From positions 27,741 through 91,740 of the forward strand of contig JABURQ010000073.1 in assembly GCA_014762625.1 (NCBI GenBank): 64,000 nucleotides of DNA. Reading direction: 5' to 3'. This document shows positions 18,454 through 26,887 of this stretch, in pieces; within the stretch, counting starts at the first letter, position 1; each line of letters opens with the position of its first letter. This DNA comes from Planctomycetaceae bacterium (lineage in GTDB: Bacteria > Planctomycetota > Planctomycetia > Planctomycetales > Planctomycetaceae). Position numbers and translations under genes: made by a program. The notes below the pieces were generated by a model, which was given only the letters and a program-made list of their open reading frames with translations, did not search any database and had not been told where the DNA came from.

Positions 18454-19887
18454 TTATCTCGCCATAAGATATTGGGCCAGCAATTCAAGGTTTTCACTGA
18501 AGACTTCGCTGGAAATGTAAGGGTCCCCTTCGCGGAACTTCGCCTGTCCGATGAGGCGACGACCGTCATATCGCAGAATCCACCTCCCGGAATCGTCCAG
18601 AGAACGTAGAACGGTCTGCACCTGTGTCTCCAATTCCTCGCGAGTCAGTTTCGGCGTCAGAAATGTGCCGTTACGAACCAGTTCCCGATATTGGGCTTCG
18701 AGTTCTTCGATATGCGATTCGGTCTTCCAGCCGTAGTGACTGGGAAGATCGCTGTCGTCGTATGTCAGAAAGTACCTCTTCCCCTGTCGGTTCATGTAGA
18801 GGGGACGATTGGTTTCGAGTTCGTAATAGCGTGCATACCGTCCATCCGGAAGACGCGACCTTTTGAGATAGGTGATCGCCTTGGGAATCGGGTCCAGATA
18901 ACGGTCGTCTCCCGTTAGATTGTAGATTTTCATCAGCACTTCCATAGCGGTCTCCGACTCGCGTCCACTCACGCCCGGCGGTTCGAATGCCCGCGCCCAA
19001 CTCGGTTGCATGTCGTAGTTATACTGTTGAGCCCAAGCCGGTTGAGGATTGGGGAGTTGCGCGTCGATTAGAAAATCTCCGAGACGCACAATCGCCTGTC
19101 GATATTTCGGATGTCGATAGATCTCCCAGGCATCATTGAGTGTCTCGAAAACGTAGCCCGCCAGATCATCGTTTAGCGTGTAAAGATCCCAATAGTTCTT
19201 GATCCGATTCTCACTCCGCCAGTCATAATCGGGGAAGTTTGCTTTCTTCCGCGGATGTGGAGTGATGCCTTCCTCATCCCAGCCTTGCGGAAAAGCGCCG
19301 TTGGAAAATTGAGCGGCGAGCAGCGCATCGAGCCCAATCTGGACCGCTTCATGGATTGCCGCATGATTGAACTGGAGGGCGCGATCGGTCTGCATCAGAA
19401 ATCGTAATGCCGTTTGAGAGATGCCGTCATCGAGACTCGAAAAATTGCGGTTCTTACCTCCCCCTTTTCCGTTTTGATAACGGGCAAGCTTGTCTCCTCG
19501 CGGATTGAAATCAATGGCGTTCGTCCAGGCTCCAGATTGAAGTTGACCGTGCAACAGAGCTTTCGCGGCCGAGGTCGCCGCGTTCAGGTAATATTCGTCT
19601 CCGGTCGCTTCCCAGGCACGAAGATAGGCTAGGCCCACACGAGGAGTTCCCGGAGGCTGAACCCAAATCTGGTCGATTGTTGCTGGGCCTTCTCCCCAGC
19701 GGATTTTCAGATCGGGGCTGTAGTGGTAGACGTAGCCGCCGTGATTGGCGACTTGTTCGTAGTAGAACGTCGCGGCCTTTTTCATTGCCGCTTCAACCTC
19801 ATCCGCCAGAGATTCCGCAGCAGCGGAGCGAAGCCCCGACAGAGTGACCAGCATCAAAAGACAGGACAAAAATAATTTCTTTCGCAT
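18454..19887 (-). CDS. Exported PL10-like pectate lyase family protein
   Basis: A 477-residue protein starting at ATG 19887, with GAGG about ten bases upstream. Residues 1-24 form a signal peptide ending AAA. The rest is an alpha/alpha-toroid: repeated helices with aromatic residues, [36 protein letters not shown] and [20 protein letters not shown]. The last motif is close to the PL10 pectate lyase signature (W-x-x-Q-Y-D, then P-x-x-A-R). Planctomycete members of this family are often annotated as pectate lyase without proof of activity. It would act on an acidic polysaccharide outside the cytoplasm. Confidence 0.72.
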   Translation of the reverse strand: MRKKLFLSCLLMLVTLSGLRSAAAESLADEVEAAMKKAATFYYEQVANHGGYVYHYSPDLKIRWGEGPATIDQIWVQPPGTPRVGLAYLRAWEATGDEYYLNAATSAAKALLHGQLQSGAWTNAIDFNPRGDKLARYQNGKGGGKNRNFSSLDDGISQTALRFLMQTDRALQFNHAAIHEAVQIGLDALLAAQFSNGAFPQGWDEEGITPHPRKKANFPDYDWRSENRIKNYWDLYTLNDDLAGYVFETLNDAWEIYRHPKYRQAIVRLGDFLIDAQLPNPQPAWAQQYNYDMQPSWARAFEPPGVSGRESETAMEVLMKIYNLTGDDRYLDPIPKAITYLKRSRLPDGRYARYYELETNRPLYMNRQGKRYFLTYDDSDLPSHYGWKTESHIEELEAQYRELVRNGTFLTPKLTREELETQVQTVLRSLDDSGRWILRYDGRRLIGQAKFREGDPYISSEVFSENLELLAQYLMAR

Positions 19888-19922
19888 AGAACGCACCCCT
19901 CAAGCATGTGCCATCACCCAAC

Positions 19923-21290
19923 TTACCCGGTCGCGACGTTCCCTAACAATAATATTGCCACGGAATAGTAAATTACGACGCCTAAAATATCGACCAGTGC
20001 GGCGATCAACGGATTCGACATCAACGCCGGATCCATTCCGAATTTACGGAACAGCATCGGCAACATCGCTCCACTGCAAGTTCCCAGGGTGACCACCATG
20101 GCCACGGTTAATCCAACCACAGCCCCTTCCGTCTTTCCGACGAACATCCAGCCGAACGTGAAACCGATGAGGGCCAGAAAGGATCCCAGCGTCAGCCCCA
20201 GAATCAGTTCGCGAGTGGCCAACCGAAGATGGGGAGAGCGCGTTTGCTGATCGTCAACCGCCAGAAATCGGATGATCAATGTGGCCGATTGTGAACCCGC
20301 GTTTCCGCCACTCGCCAAAACCAGCGGAAGAAATAGAATCATCCAGGTATACGTTTCTGAAACAGACTCGTATTGACGCAGCATGGCAGCGGTGGCAACG
20401 GCTGCTGAAGACAGAATCACCAGCCAGATACCGCGTTTATGCAATAACGTGAACAGCGGAGTATCGAGGTAGCTATCTTCGAGCGGTGCCACCGCACCGG
20501 CGAGATGAGCATCCTCGGTCGCTTCTTCCTCCAGCACATCCATCGCGTCGTCGTGCGTGACAATCCCAACCAGACGGTTCTGATTATCAACCACCGGAAT
20601 CGCGATAAAGTTGTACTTCTGCAATTCCCCTGCCACGAATTCCTGGTCGTCATCGACCCGGACCGAGATCACGTCTCGCTTCATCAAATCGGTAAGCACA
20701 GTTTCCGGTTTGGCGAGAATCAAATCACGGAGCGAAACAAACCCGAGCAGATGCCGACCGTCGTCTATGATGTAAACATAATAAATCGTTTCGCGATCGG
20801 GGGCCTGCTTGCGAAGTCGTTCCAGTGCTTCCCGCACCGTAATCTGTTCCGGCAGGAGCGCATATTCGGTCGTCATGATTGCGCCGGCGGATTCTTCCGG
20901 GAACGAAAGCAATTTACGGATATCGTTCCGCTCAGCCTGAGCGATTAGAGGCAGCAGAGCTTCCACCTGGTCGTCGCTGAGTCGGGAGAGCAAATCGACC
21001 CGGTCGTCGGACGACATCTCCTCCAGCCAGCGCGTCAAACGTTTCCGATTATTTCGTTCCAGGTCCTCCACAAGTGCGATCTGCACAGAAAGCGGCAGGA
21101 ACTCAAGGATCTCGACCTGCTTGCGCAGATTACACGCATCGAGTACATCAAGGATCTCCGAGTTTTCCAGCCCCTCGAGAACTTCCGCCGAAACCGCCGG
21201 GTGCAACACATCACAGAATTCGGACATGCCGTCCCGGTCTGCTTCCCCAAGCATCTGCTGGAGATCAGGTTTCAATAGTGAGTGATACAT
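19923..21290 (-). CDS. mgtE: Magnesium transporter MgtE
   Basis: A 455-residue protein starting at ATG 21290 with AGGAGA upstream. The order is that of MgtE: an acidic N-terminal superhelical domain (residues 1-125, with SSDDRVDLLSRLSDDQ), two CBS domains (about 130-250), a plug helix and five membrane helices. The pore region contains LPLVLASGGNAGSQS, the family signature. The N-terminal and CBS domains sense cytosolic Mg2+ and close the channel. It sits alone between the PL10-like gene and rpsI. Confidence 0.95.
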   Translation of the reverse strand: MYHSLLKPDLQQMLGEADRDGMSEFCDVLHPAVSAEVLEGLENSEILDVLDACNLRKQVEILEFLPLSVQIALVEDLERNNRKRLTRWLEEMSSDDRVDLLSRLSDDQVEALLPLIAQAERNDIRKLLSFPEESAGAIMTTEYALLPEQITVREALERLRKQAPDRETIYYVYIIDDGRHLLGFVSLRDLILAKPETVLTDLMKRDVISVRVDDDQEFVAGELQKYNFIAIPVVDNQNRLVGIVTHDDAMDVLEEEATEDAHLAGAVAPLEDSYLDTPLFTLLHKRGIWLVILSSAAVATAAMLRQYESVSETYTWMILFLPLVLASGGNAGSQSATLIIRFLAVDDQQTRSPHLRLATRELILGLTLGSFLALIGFTFGWMFVGKTEGAVVGLTVAMVVTLGTCSGAMLPMLFRKFGMDPALMSNPLIAALVDILGVVIYYSVAILLLGNVATG

Positions 21291-21362
21291 GACACGATCT
21301 CCTGACGGCTGTCCGAAAAAGAGTCTTTCCGAAGCCTGGAAATTCAAATTTGTGTCGGCGAT

Positions 21363-21396
21363 AAAAAACCCCTCGCGGAAAACTCCGAAAGGGGTT
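21363..21396 (-). terminator. Rho-independent terminator of rplM-rpsI
   Basis: AACCCCT and AGGGGTT pair on the minus strand and run into TTTTT. It begins 32 bases after the rpsI stop codon. Confidence 0.83.
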
Positions 21397-21427
21397 GAAG
21401 TTCAAATTGATACAGGAACCGTCCGGT

Positions 21428-22066
21428 TCAACGCTTGGAGAACTGGAAGCTTTTACGAGCTTTCTTGAATCCGTATTTCTTCCGTTCGACCATGCGCGGG
21501 TCACGTGTGAGGAACCCATTATCGGACAGCACTTCATGCAGTGAAGGGTCCATGACTTGTAGAGCACGAGCGAGTCCTAAAACCACGGCACCGGTTTGAC
21601 CAGTGATTCCACCACCGGAAACACGCGTCCAAACATCGACCTTGCCGGTTTTTTCAGTTTTCTCCAAAACCGCAAGAATCATCTTCTGATCGCGTTCGAC
21701 CGGAAAGAATTCCGTCAACTCTTTGCCATTGACCGTGAATTTCCCCTTACCAGCCTGGACGCGGACGCGAGCCACGGCCGTCTTACGACGTCCGGTCCCC
21801 ATCGCTACGCCGAACTTGTCGATTTTTCCTCGAACGACCGGTTCGAAATCAGGATCGACCTCATCGGCGACTGCTGTGGCTGTGGAACCAATTTCCAATC
21901 CCTCGGCAACAGATTCGGTGGCCTCTTCTGCCGGTGCATCTTCAGTGGTCGCCGTCTCTTCTGCGGCGGGAGCCGCTGCAGCTTCTTCCGTAGACGTCGT
22001 TTCCTCGGCCGCTGGAGCTTCAGCAGTTTCTTCGACAGGTTTTTCTTCGGGGTTCTCAGTCGACAT
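21428..22066 (-). CDS. rpsI: 30S ribosomal protein S9 with acidic N-terminal extension
   Basis: The S9 core runs from about residue 82 (FGVAMGTGRRKTAVARV) to the conserved end FQFSKR, with GGGITGQTGAV and DPRMVERKKYG between. The core length of about 130 residues equals a normal S9. Before it lies an extension of about 80 residues made almost only of Glu, Ala, Thr and Pro, unlike the basic core. No internal ATG with a good ribosome-binding site restores the short form. Such acidic tails occur in some planctomycete ribosomal proteins; what they do is unknown. It follows rplM by 56 bases, the standard rplM-rpsI pair. Confidence 0.95.
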   Translation of the reverse strand: MSTENPEEKPVEETAEAPAAEETTSTEEAAAAPAAEETATTEDAPAEEATESVAEGLEIGSTATAVADEVDPDFEPVVRGKIDKFGVAMGTGRRKTAVARVRVQAGKGKFTVNGKELTEFFPVERDQKMILAVLEKTEKTGKVDVWTRVSGGGITGQTGAVVLGLARALQVMDPSLHEVLSDNGFLTRDPRMVERKKYGFKKARKSFQFSKR

Positions 22067-22122
22067 AACGAATCGTGAATTCCGTAAAAAAGTGAATGTG
22101 TATTCGAGACTAATTCCGGAGC

Positions 22123-22608
22123 CTACGGCCGCAGGTGCTCGGGAAGTTCCGTTGGGCTTTGAGCTTGAAAATTATGTTCGGTTCCGACCACAAGCTTTAG
22201 TTTGCGGAGCATCTGGCGTCCCAGTTTGTTTTTGGGCAACATACGGCGGACGGCTTCATGCAGAATTTTTTCCGGATGCTTTTGCCAAACCTGCAAAGCC
22301 GACTCTAGTCGACGACCACTCGGGTATCCCGTGTAGTGCTCGTAGACCTTTCGGTCCGTTTTGTTCGTGTAGTACGGCATTTTGGGATGTGCGAGCGGCT
22401 TGCCGGTAAACCGAACACGATCGGCGTTCAGCACGACGACGTAATCGCCGGTATCGACGTGAGGTGTATAAGTCGGCTTATGCTTGCCCATCAGAATGGT
22501 GGCCAATTTGGCAGCCAGGCGTCCGACGACCATTTTGTCGGCATCGACCACGTACCATTCCGGAATGTGTGTTTCTTTGCGAGCCATGGTTGACTTGTTG
22601 GCAGTCAT
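22123..22608 (-). CDS. rplM: 50S ribosomal protein L13
   Basis: A 161-residue L13 with EWYVVDADKMVVGRLAAKLA, GDYVVVLNADRVRFTGKK-like strand, and the signature HPEKILHEAVRRMLPKN near the C-terminus. The usual length is about 145. Translation could also start at ATG 22587 (MARKETHIP), which lacks a better ribosome-binding site. First gene of the rplM-rpsI operon, with a hairpin in its leader. Confidence 0.96.
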   Translation of the reverse strand: MTANKSTMARKETHIPEWYVVDADKMVVGRLAAKLATILMGKHKPTYTPHVDTGDYVVVLNADRVRFTGKPLAHPKMPYYTNKTDRKVYEHYTGYPSGRRLESALQVWQKHPEKILHEAVRRMLPKNKLGRQMLRKLKLVVGTEHNFQAQSPTELPEHLRP

Positions 22609-23269
22609 GGCACATCCATTTCATTGTAAAGTATTATGAAGACAAGAGATATGGCTCCTCGGGCAGCTTTGCCCGGGCGGTCCTCAAGCTCTTGCACGGT
22701 CCTTTTGTGCTTGAATCGAAAAATCGTAACGTTTCAGCAGTGTCTGTTCAACGCATACGGGCAAAAAAACAGGCAACTTCAGCGTCCCAAATGAGAGACA
22801 CATTCCGTCGAGAATGCTTCTTTCTACCTGCTCGCCCCAGAGAGAAAGGGAACAACCGAACTCACGCCGCGTACTGCGAGAAACGTAGGTCGCGTTTCCA
22901 TCTCTCCGTAGGAGACCGCAGTCCTGAACTCCTGCTTGCGCGAGTCCGTCGCTCTCAAACAGTCGTTGAATTAACCATGGTTTGCCCTCCGTATTGGCAA
23001 TCGCGTTGTTTGTTCGGCCGTCCCCGGGGTTGTTCGGAGATCAGCACTCGCTTCGATGTTCCTCGGCGACAGACGGGAACAAGGCTCCGCTTGTTCTATC
23101 TGCCTGTTGTAAAATCACCTCATCACTTACGAGTTGGTCTGAAGATATCGCAAGCCGCCGTGATTGAAAAGGAGTCGTCCCGCACTTTTCACAAGATTTC
23201 AAAAGCGGTCAAAAAACGAATTTGCAACCTTGATTCTTTCCTCAAAAGTTGCCATGCCGGAACGATCCT
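22609..23269. other. 661-base intergenic region with several hairpins
   Basis: No convincing protein gene. Inverted repeats are frequent: CAAGAG/CTCTTG enclosing CGGGCA/TGCCCG (22643-22694), GAAACG/CGTTTC (22880-22898), TCTCC/GGAGA with a three-base loop (22903... precisely 22903-22915), and GAACAAG/CTTGTTC (23077-23096). An open frame on the plus strand crosses the region and rplM, but its Cys/Arg/His-rich composition is that of noncoding sequence. The region must hold the rplM promoter and may hold an RNA gene. I find no signature of RNase P, SRP RNA or tmRNA. Confidence 0.5.
22643..22694 (-). promoter_or_regulatory. Candidate structured leader of the rplM-rpsI operon
   Basis: An outer stem CAAGAG (22643-22648) / CTCTTG (22689-22694) encloses an inner stem CGGGCA (22660-22665) / TGCCCG (22670-22675) with a four-base loop. 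It lies 35 to 86 bases upstream of the rplM ATG in the expected mRNA leader. Ribosomal protein operons are often autoregulated through such leaders; here this is inference from position and pairing only. Confidence 0.4.
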
Positions 23270-23863
23270 TTACTCCGTCAACGTCCCTTTCGAGGAAGGA
23301 ACCCCCGCTTGACGGGGATCGATACTGACAGCGATCCGAAGTGCGCGAGCCGAGGCTTTGAACAATCCTTCCGCGATGTGATGACTGTTGGATCCGTAAT
23401 GCACTACCTGATGCAGGTTCATCAAGCCATTAGCCGCCACCGCCGACCAGAACACATCCACCAGTTCGGTATCAAATTCACCAATCTTCTCACTCGGATA
23501 CTCGGCTTGCGAGACAAACCACATCCGACCGCTGAGATCGATCGCCGCCGTCGCCAGTGTTTCTTCCATCGGCAACGTCATCGAACCATACCGCGTAATG
23601 CCCGCCTTGTCCCCCAACGCTTCGTTGATCGCGCGTCCCAGACAAATACCGGTATCTTCAACCGTGTGATGTGCATCGACGTGTAGATCGCCGACCGCTT
23701 TCACCTTCAAATCGAACAATCCGTGCCGAGCAAACAATGTCAGCATGTGATCGAAGAAACCGACGCCGGTTTCGATCTCGTGTTGACCGCTGCCGTCGAG
23801 ATCGATCGACAAAGTAATGTTGGTTTCGGCAGTTTTTCGTGAGATTTCTGCGGTACGTTTCAT
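23270..23863 (-). CDS. hisB: Imidazoleglycerol-phosphate dehydratase HisB
   Basis: A 197-residue monofunctional HisB. The manganese-binding repeats are present: GVGFFDHML with [14 protein letters not shown] in the first half, and [21 protein letters not shown] in the second. [12 protein letters not shown] at the N-terminus and the SKGTL end fit the family. It dehydrates imidazole glycerol phosphate to imidazole acetol phosphate, the substrate of HisC, whose gene is next upstream at 23994. There is no fused phosphatase domain. Confidence 0.97.
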   Translation of the reverse strand: MKRTAEISRKTAETNITLSIDLDGSGQHEIETGVGFFDHMLTLFARHGLFDLKVKAVGDLHVDAHHTVEDTGICLGRAINEALGDKAGITRYGSMTLPMEETLATAAIDLSGRMWFVSQAEYPSEKIGEFDTELVDVFWSAVAANGLMNLHQVVHYGSNSHHIAEGLFKASARALRIAVSIDPRQAGVPSSKGTLTE

Positions 23864-23993
23864 GGGATTGTCTTGGGTGAGTGTGAAGTTTTATGTGGTA
23901 AGTTTTCAGCTGGAATCCGCTGGTTCAATCCGGCAAGAGAAATTCAAGTTTTCTCTTTATAGTTCGTTAGCCTTCAGGAGGTTTCTACCCTCT

Positions 23994-25073
23994 TCAGGAG
24001 GCAAGCTGCTTCAATGCATTCAGCAGCATGTCGATCTCTCCATCGGTCCCGATGCTGATGCGGAGCCCCTCTCGCAATTCATTCTCCTCAGGCCCGCAGT
24101 AAGGAAACTTCATATAACGAACTAAAATTTTTCGTGCTTTCAACGCTTCATACAGTTCTCCCGAGTTATCGCCGGGAGGAGTACACCAGACGAAATTCGC
24201 CTGGCTGGGGGTAACATGAAAACCGAGTTCCCGGAGGGATTGTTCCAGTCGTTCGCGCGTCGCCAGAATCTTTTCCCGGTTCTTCAACATCCAGACTTGA
24301 TCGCGGATGGCGGCGGTCGCCGCGGCAATCGACAGGCTGTCGCAATTGTAACTGTCTTTGACCTTGCGCATCCCGGCGATGAGATCGGGATGAGCGACCG
24401 CAAATCCGAATCGAATCCCCGCCAGAGAATACGATTTGGAGAGCGTACGTGTAATCACCATCCGTTTGCCGATCCCCGAATGCAGCAGTTCCGCCTTGTG
24501 GGGCTTGTCCGGAAAGTCGCCGTAGGCCTCATCGAGAACCAGAATGCCTTTTTCTGGTGTCAGCCATTGCAACTCTTCATCGCTCCAGCGATTTCCGGAC
24601 GGGGAATTCGGATTCGGGATGAAGGTTAATTTGCTGGCTGCGACGCGCGGGTCGGTAATTTTCCAGTCGAACTTCCATTCCGGCGTCAGCGGTAATCGGG
24701 CGACTTTGGCTCCCTGAATTTCCGCCAGCGTTTCGTACAACACATAACTGGGATAGGGATACGCGATTTGTTCGCCCGATTCGACGAACGAACGCATCAG
24801 GATCGTCAGGTTTTCGTCACTCCCATTCCCCGGCAAAATCCACTCCGCATCCACTCCAAACAGCTCCGCCGCCGATTCGCGAAACGATTTGACCAGAGGA
24901 TCCGGATAGACGTTCAAACGCCCTTCCGCCGCTGCCACAATGGCATTACGAACCTCGGGAGACGGAGGGTAGGGATTTTCGTTGGTATTTAGTTTGACCC
25001 AACCCGCTTCGGTCGGTTGCTCGCCGGGGAGATACCCCTGCATCGCATCAACGGCGGGACGAAACAGACTCAT
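23994..25073 (-). CDS. hisC: Histidinol-phosphate aminotransferase HisC
   Basis: A 359-residue class I/II aminotransferase starting at ATG 25073 (MSLFRPAVDAMQGYLPGEQ). LNTNENPYPPSP, LPGNGSDENL, FIPNPNSPSGN and LDEAYGDF are the HisC motifs. The PLP lysine is in TRTLSKSYSLAGIRFGFA. It converts imidazole acetol phosphate to histidinol phosphate. The frame is open for 20 more residues upstream without conserved features. It lies 130 bases from hisB on the same strand. Confidence 0.95.
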   Translation of the reverse strand: MSLFRPAVDAMQGYLPGEQPTEAGWVKLNTNENPYPPSPEVRNAIVAAAEGRLNVYPDPLVKSFRESAAELFGVDAEWILPGNGSDENLTILMRSFVESGEQIAYPYPSYVLYETLAEIQGAKVARLPLTPEWKFDWKITDPRVAASKLTFIPNPNSPSGNRWSDEELQWLTPEKGILVLDEAYGDFPDKPHKAELLHSGIGKRMVITRTLSKSYSLAGIRFGFAVAHPDLIAGMRKVKDSYNCDSLSIAAATAAIRDQVWMLKNREKILATRERLEQSLRELGFHVTPSQANFVWCTPPGDNSGELYEALKARKILVRYMKFPYCGPEENELREGLRISIGTDGEIDMLLNALKQLAS

Positions 25074-25262
25074 AAGATCACTTTCTCGGCAAAGATCGCT
25101 CGCACTTGGCGAGACTTTAATAGGCGAGGACACAAGCCCCGCTCCTTTATTATGCCCTCTTCCCTGAAAACTGGCAGTTCGTGGAGGTGGAAACCTCCCC
25201 AGAGAACAGAGCCGACCGTCTATTCTGAGGTTCGTGCGGAATAATCGCGACCGGATTAATCG

Positions 25263-25622
25263 TCAGAACAGGCTCGATCCGTCCGACGCGGAATCTTTCT
25301 CGTCGTCCGTCGCTGATTTCTTCTTCCGCCTCCCTGCGGATTTTTTGTTGGCATCGATGGTCGAAGAGGCGTCGAAATCGGCCAGTATCGGGTTTCCCTC
25401 CTCATCAACATCCGTCAGGACTTTGATTTTCTGTTCCGCATGTTCGAGTGTCGCGTGACAGGAGCGAATCAACCGGACACCGTCTTCGAACTTCTCCAGC
25501 GACTGATCGAGCCCCAGTTCCCCCTCTTCCAGTTGTCGAACGATCTCCTGAATTTCGCCGATTGCGTCCTCGAAGTTAAGATCGGAAGATTCGTCTTTTG
25601 CTTTCGTTTTTTTCTTGGCCAT
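25263..25622 (-). CDS. xseB: Exodeoxyribonuclease VII small subunit
   Basis: A 119-residue XseB starting at ATG 25622 (MAKKKTKAKDE), a typical start for the family. LNFEDAIGEIQEIVRQLEEGELGLDQSLEKFEDGVRLI is the conserved helical hairpin region; shorter motifs EIVRQLEEGELGL and QSLEKFEDG are diagnostic. The C-terminal 45 residues are an added acidic and lysine-rich tail. An alternative ATG at 25646 overlaps the xseA stop as ATGA. It works with XseA in single-strand DNA degradation. Confidence 0.93.
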   Translation of the reverse strand: MAKKKTKAKDESSDLNFEDAIGEIQEIVRQLEEGELGLDQSLEKFEDGVRLIRSCHATLEHAEQKIKVLTDVDEEGNPILADFDASSTIDANKKSAGRRKKKSATDDEKDSASDGSSLF

Positions 25623-25642
25623 GATGGCTCTCTTTCCAGGAG

Positions 25643-26848
25643 TCATTTGCTTTTGTTTGAGGAGGAGACCTGACTGGCGACTTCTCCGTCAATGAGTCGT
25701 GTGATGATCTGGTCACCTGCTTGGACATCGTCAGTTTTTTTGACGACGCGTCCCTCCGCGGTACGGGTCACCGAATAGCCTCGCTTCAACACATTAAGCG
25801 GGCTGAGTGCGTCGAGTCGCGATGCGAGTTGCTCGATGTCTTTTCGTTTCTGCTCGAACGCACGGGAGAGGGTTTGTTTCAGATCAGCGTCCCATTCGTC
25901 CAACTGCTGACGCAATCCGTCGATGATCTGCATCGGGCGCGCAAACACGGGGCGTGATTCGAGACTTTCGAGTTGCAATCGTGCCTGATGCGCGCGATTC
26001 CGCAAAGCAGTCGCCATTTGATTCTGAAGAGCGACCAAACCGGTTTTCAAATCCTCCGCAGACGGTGTCGAAAGTTCTCCCGCTTCACTCGGAGTCAGCG
26101 CTCGGCGATCGGCAACCAGATCGGAAATGCTCACATCGATTTCGTGGCCGACTGCGCTGATCACGGGAATCGGACAAGCAAAGATTTCCCGCGCCACCAT
26201 TTCTTCATTGAACGGCCATAAGTCTTCCAGACTGCCGCCTCCCCGTCCGGTAATGATCAGATCGACGTCTGGGATGCGGGGGGCGTAATTGATCGCGGCG
26301 GCAATCTGCTCGGCGGCTCCTGCTCCCTGAACGGCGACCGGAAGTAAGACAACATTCAGACCGGGCCAACGACGCGTCATGACCTGCAACATATCGCGAA
26401 CGGCCGCCCCCGTGGGACTCGTCACCAACGCGATCCGTCTGGGGAAGCGGGGAATCGGCTGCTTGTATTCGGGATTGAACAGTCCTTCTTTCGCCAATTT
26501 TTCCTGTAACTGACGGAACGCCAGTTCGAGACCGCCCATCCCTTGGGGGATCATGCGGCTGGAGATCAGTTGGTAGCTACCTCGCGCTGCGTAAACTTCC
26601 AGACGGCCCGTTACAATCACTTCCAGGCCGTCGTGGATGTCGAACTTCATTCGCGCAGCATTTCCCTTCCACATGATGCCGCGAAGCTGTGACTTGTCGT
26701 CCTTCAGCGTGAAGTAGAGATGGCCCGAGGAGGCACGGATGAAGTTCGAGATCTCTCCCACGACCGTCACCGTATCGAAATTGGCTTCGATCAGTTCTTT
26801 CACCTGAGAGGTGAATTCCGTGATGGTAAGTGGTGCCGACTCGGTCAT
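25643..26848 (-). CDS. xseA: Exodeoxyribonuclease VII large subunit
   Basis: A 401-residue XseA. The N-terminal OB fold has TVVGEISNFIRASSGHLYFTLKD. The catalytic domain has IALVTSPTGAAVRDML, LIITGRGGGSLEDLWPFNEE and PVISAVGHEIDVSISDLVADRRALTPSEA. A coiled-coil part and the C-terminal LNVLKRGYSVT motif follow. All are standard for the family. It forms the nuclease with XseB, whose gene overlaps or immediately follows. Acts in DNA repair in the cytoplasm. Confidence 0.97.
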   Translation of the reverse strand: MTESAPLTITEFTSQVKELIEANFDTVTVVGEISNFIRASSGHLYFTLKDDKSQLRGIMWKGNAARMKFDIHDGLEVIVTGRLEVYAARGSYQLISSRMIPQGMGGLELAFRQLQEKLAKEGLFNPEYKQPIPRFPRRIALVTSPTGAAVRDMLQVMTRRWPGLNVVLLPVAVQGAGAAEQIAAAINYAPRIPDVDLIITGRGGGSLEDLWPFNEEMVAREIFACPIPVISAVGHEIDVSISDLVADRRALTPSEAGELSTPSAEDLKTGLVALQNQMATALRNRAHQARLQLESLESRPVFARPMQIIDGLRQQLDEWDADLKQTLSRAFEQKRKDIEQLASRLDALSPLNVLKRGYSVTRTAEGRVVKKTDDVQAGDQIITRLIDGEVASQVSSSNKSK

Positions 26849-26887
26849 GAAACTGGAGGTTGAAGAGAGACTTGTCGTCCGTACAAG

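Noticed and set aside
22464..23312. Open frame of 282 codons on the plus strand across rplM and the gap behind it
   Set aside because: It starts inside rplM on the other strand, has no ribosome-binding site and is rich in Cys, Arg and His; no recognisable domain.
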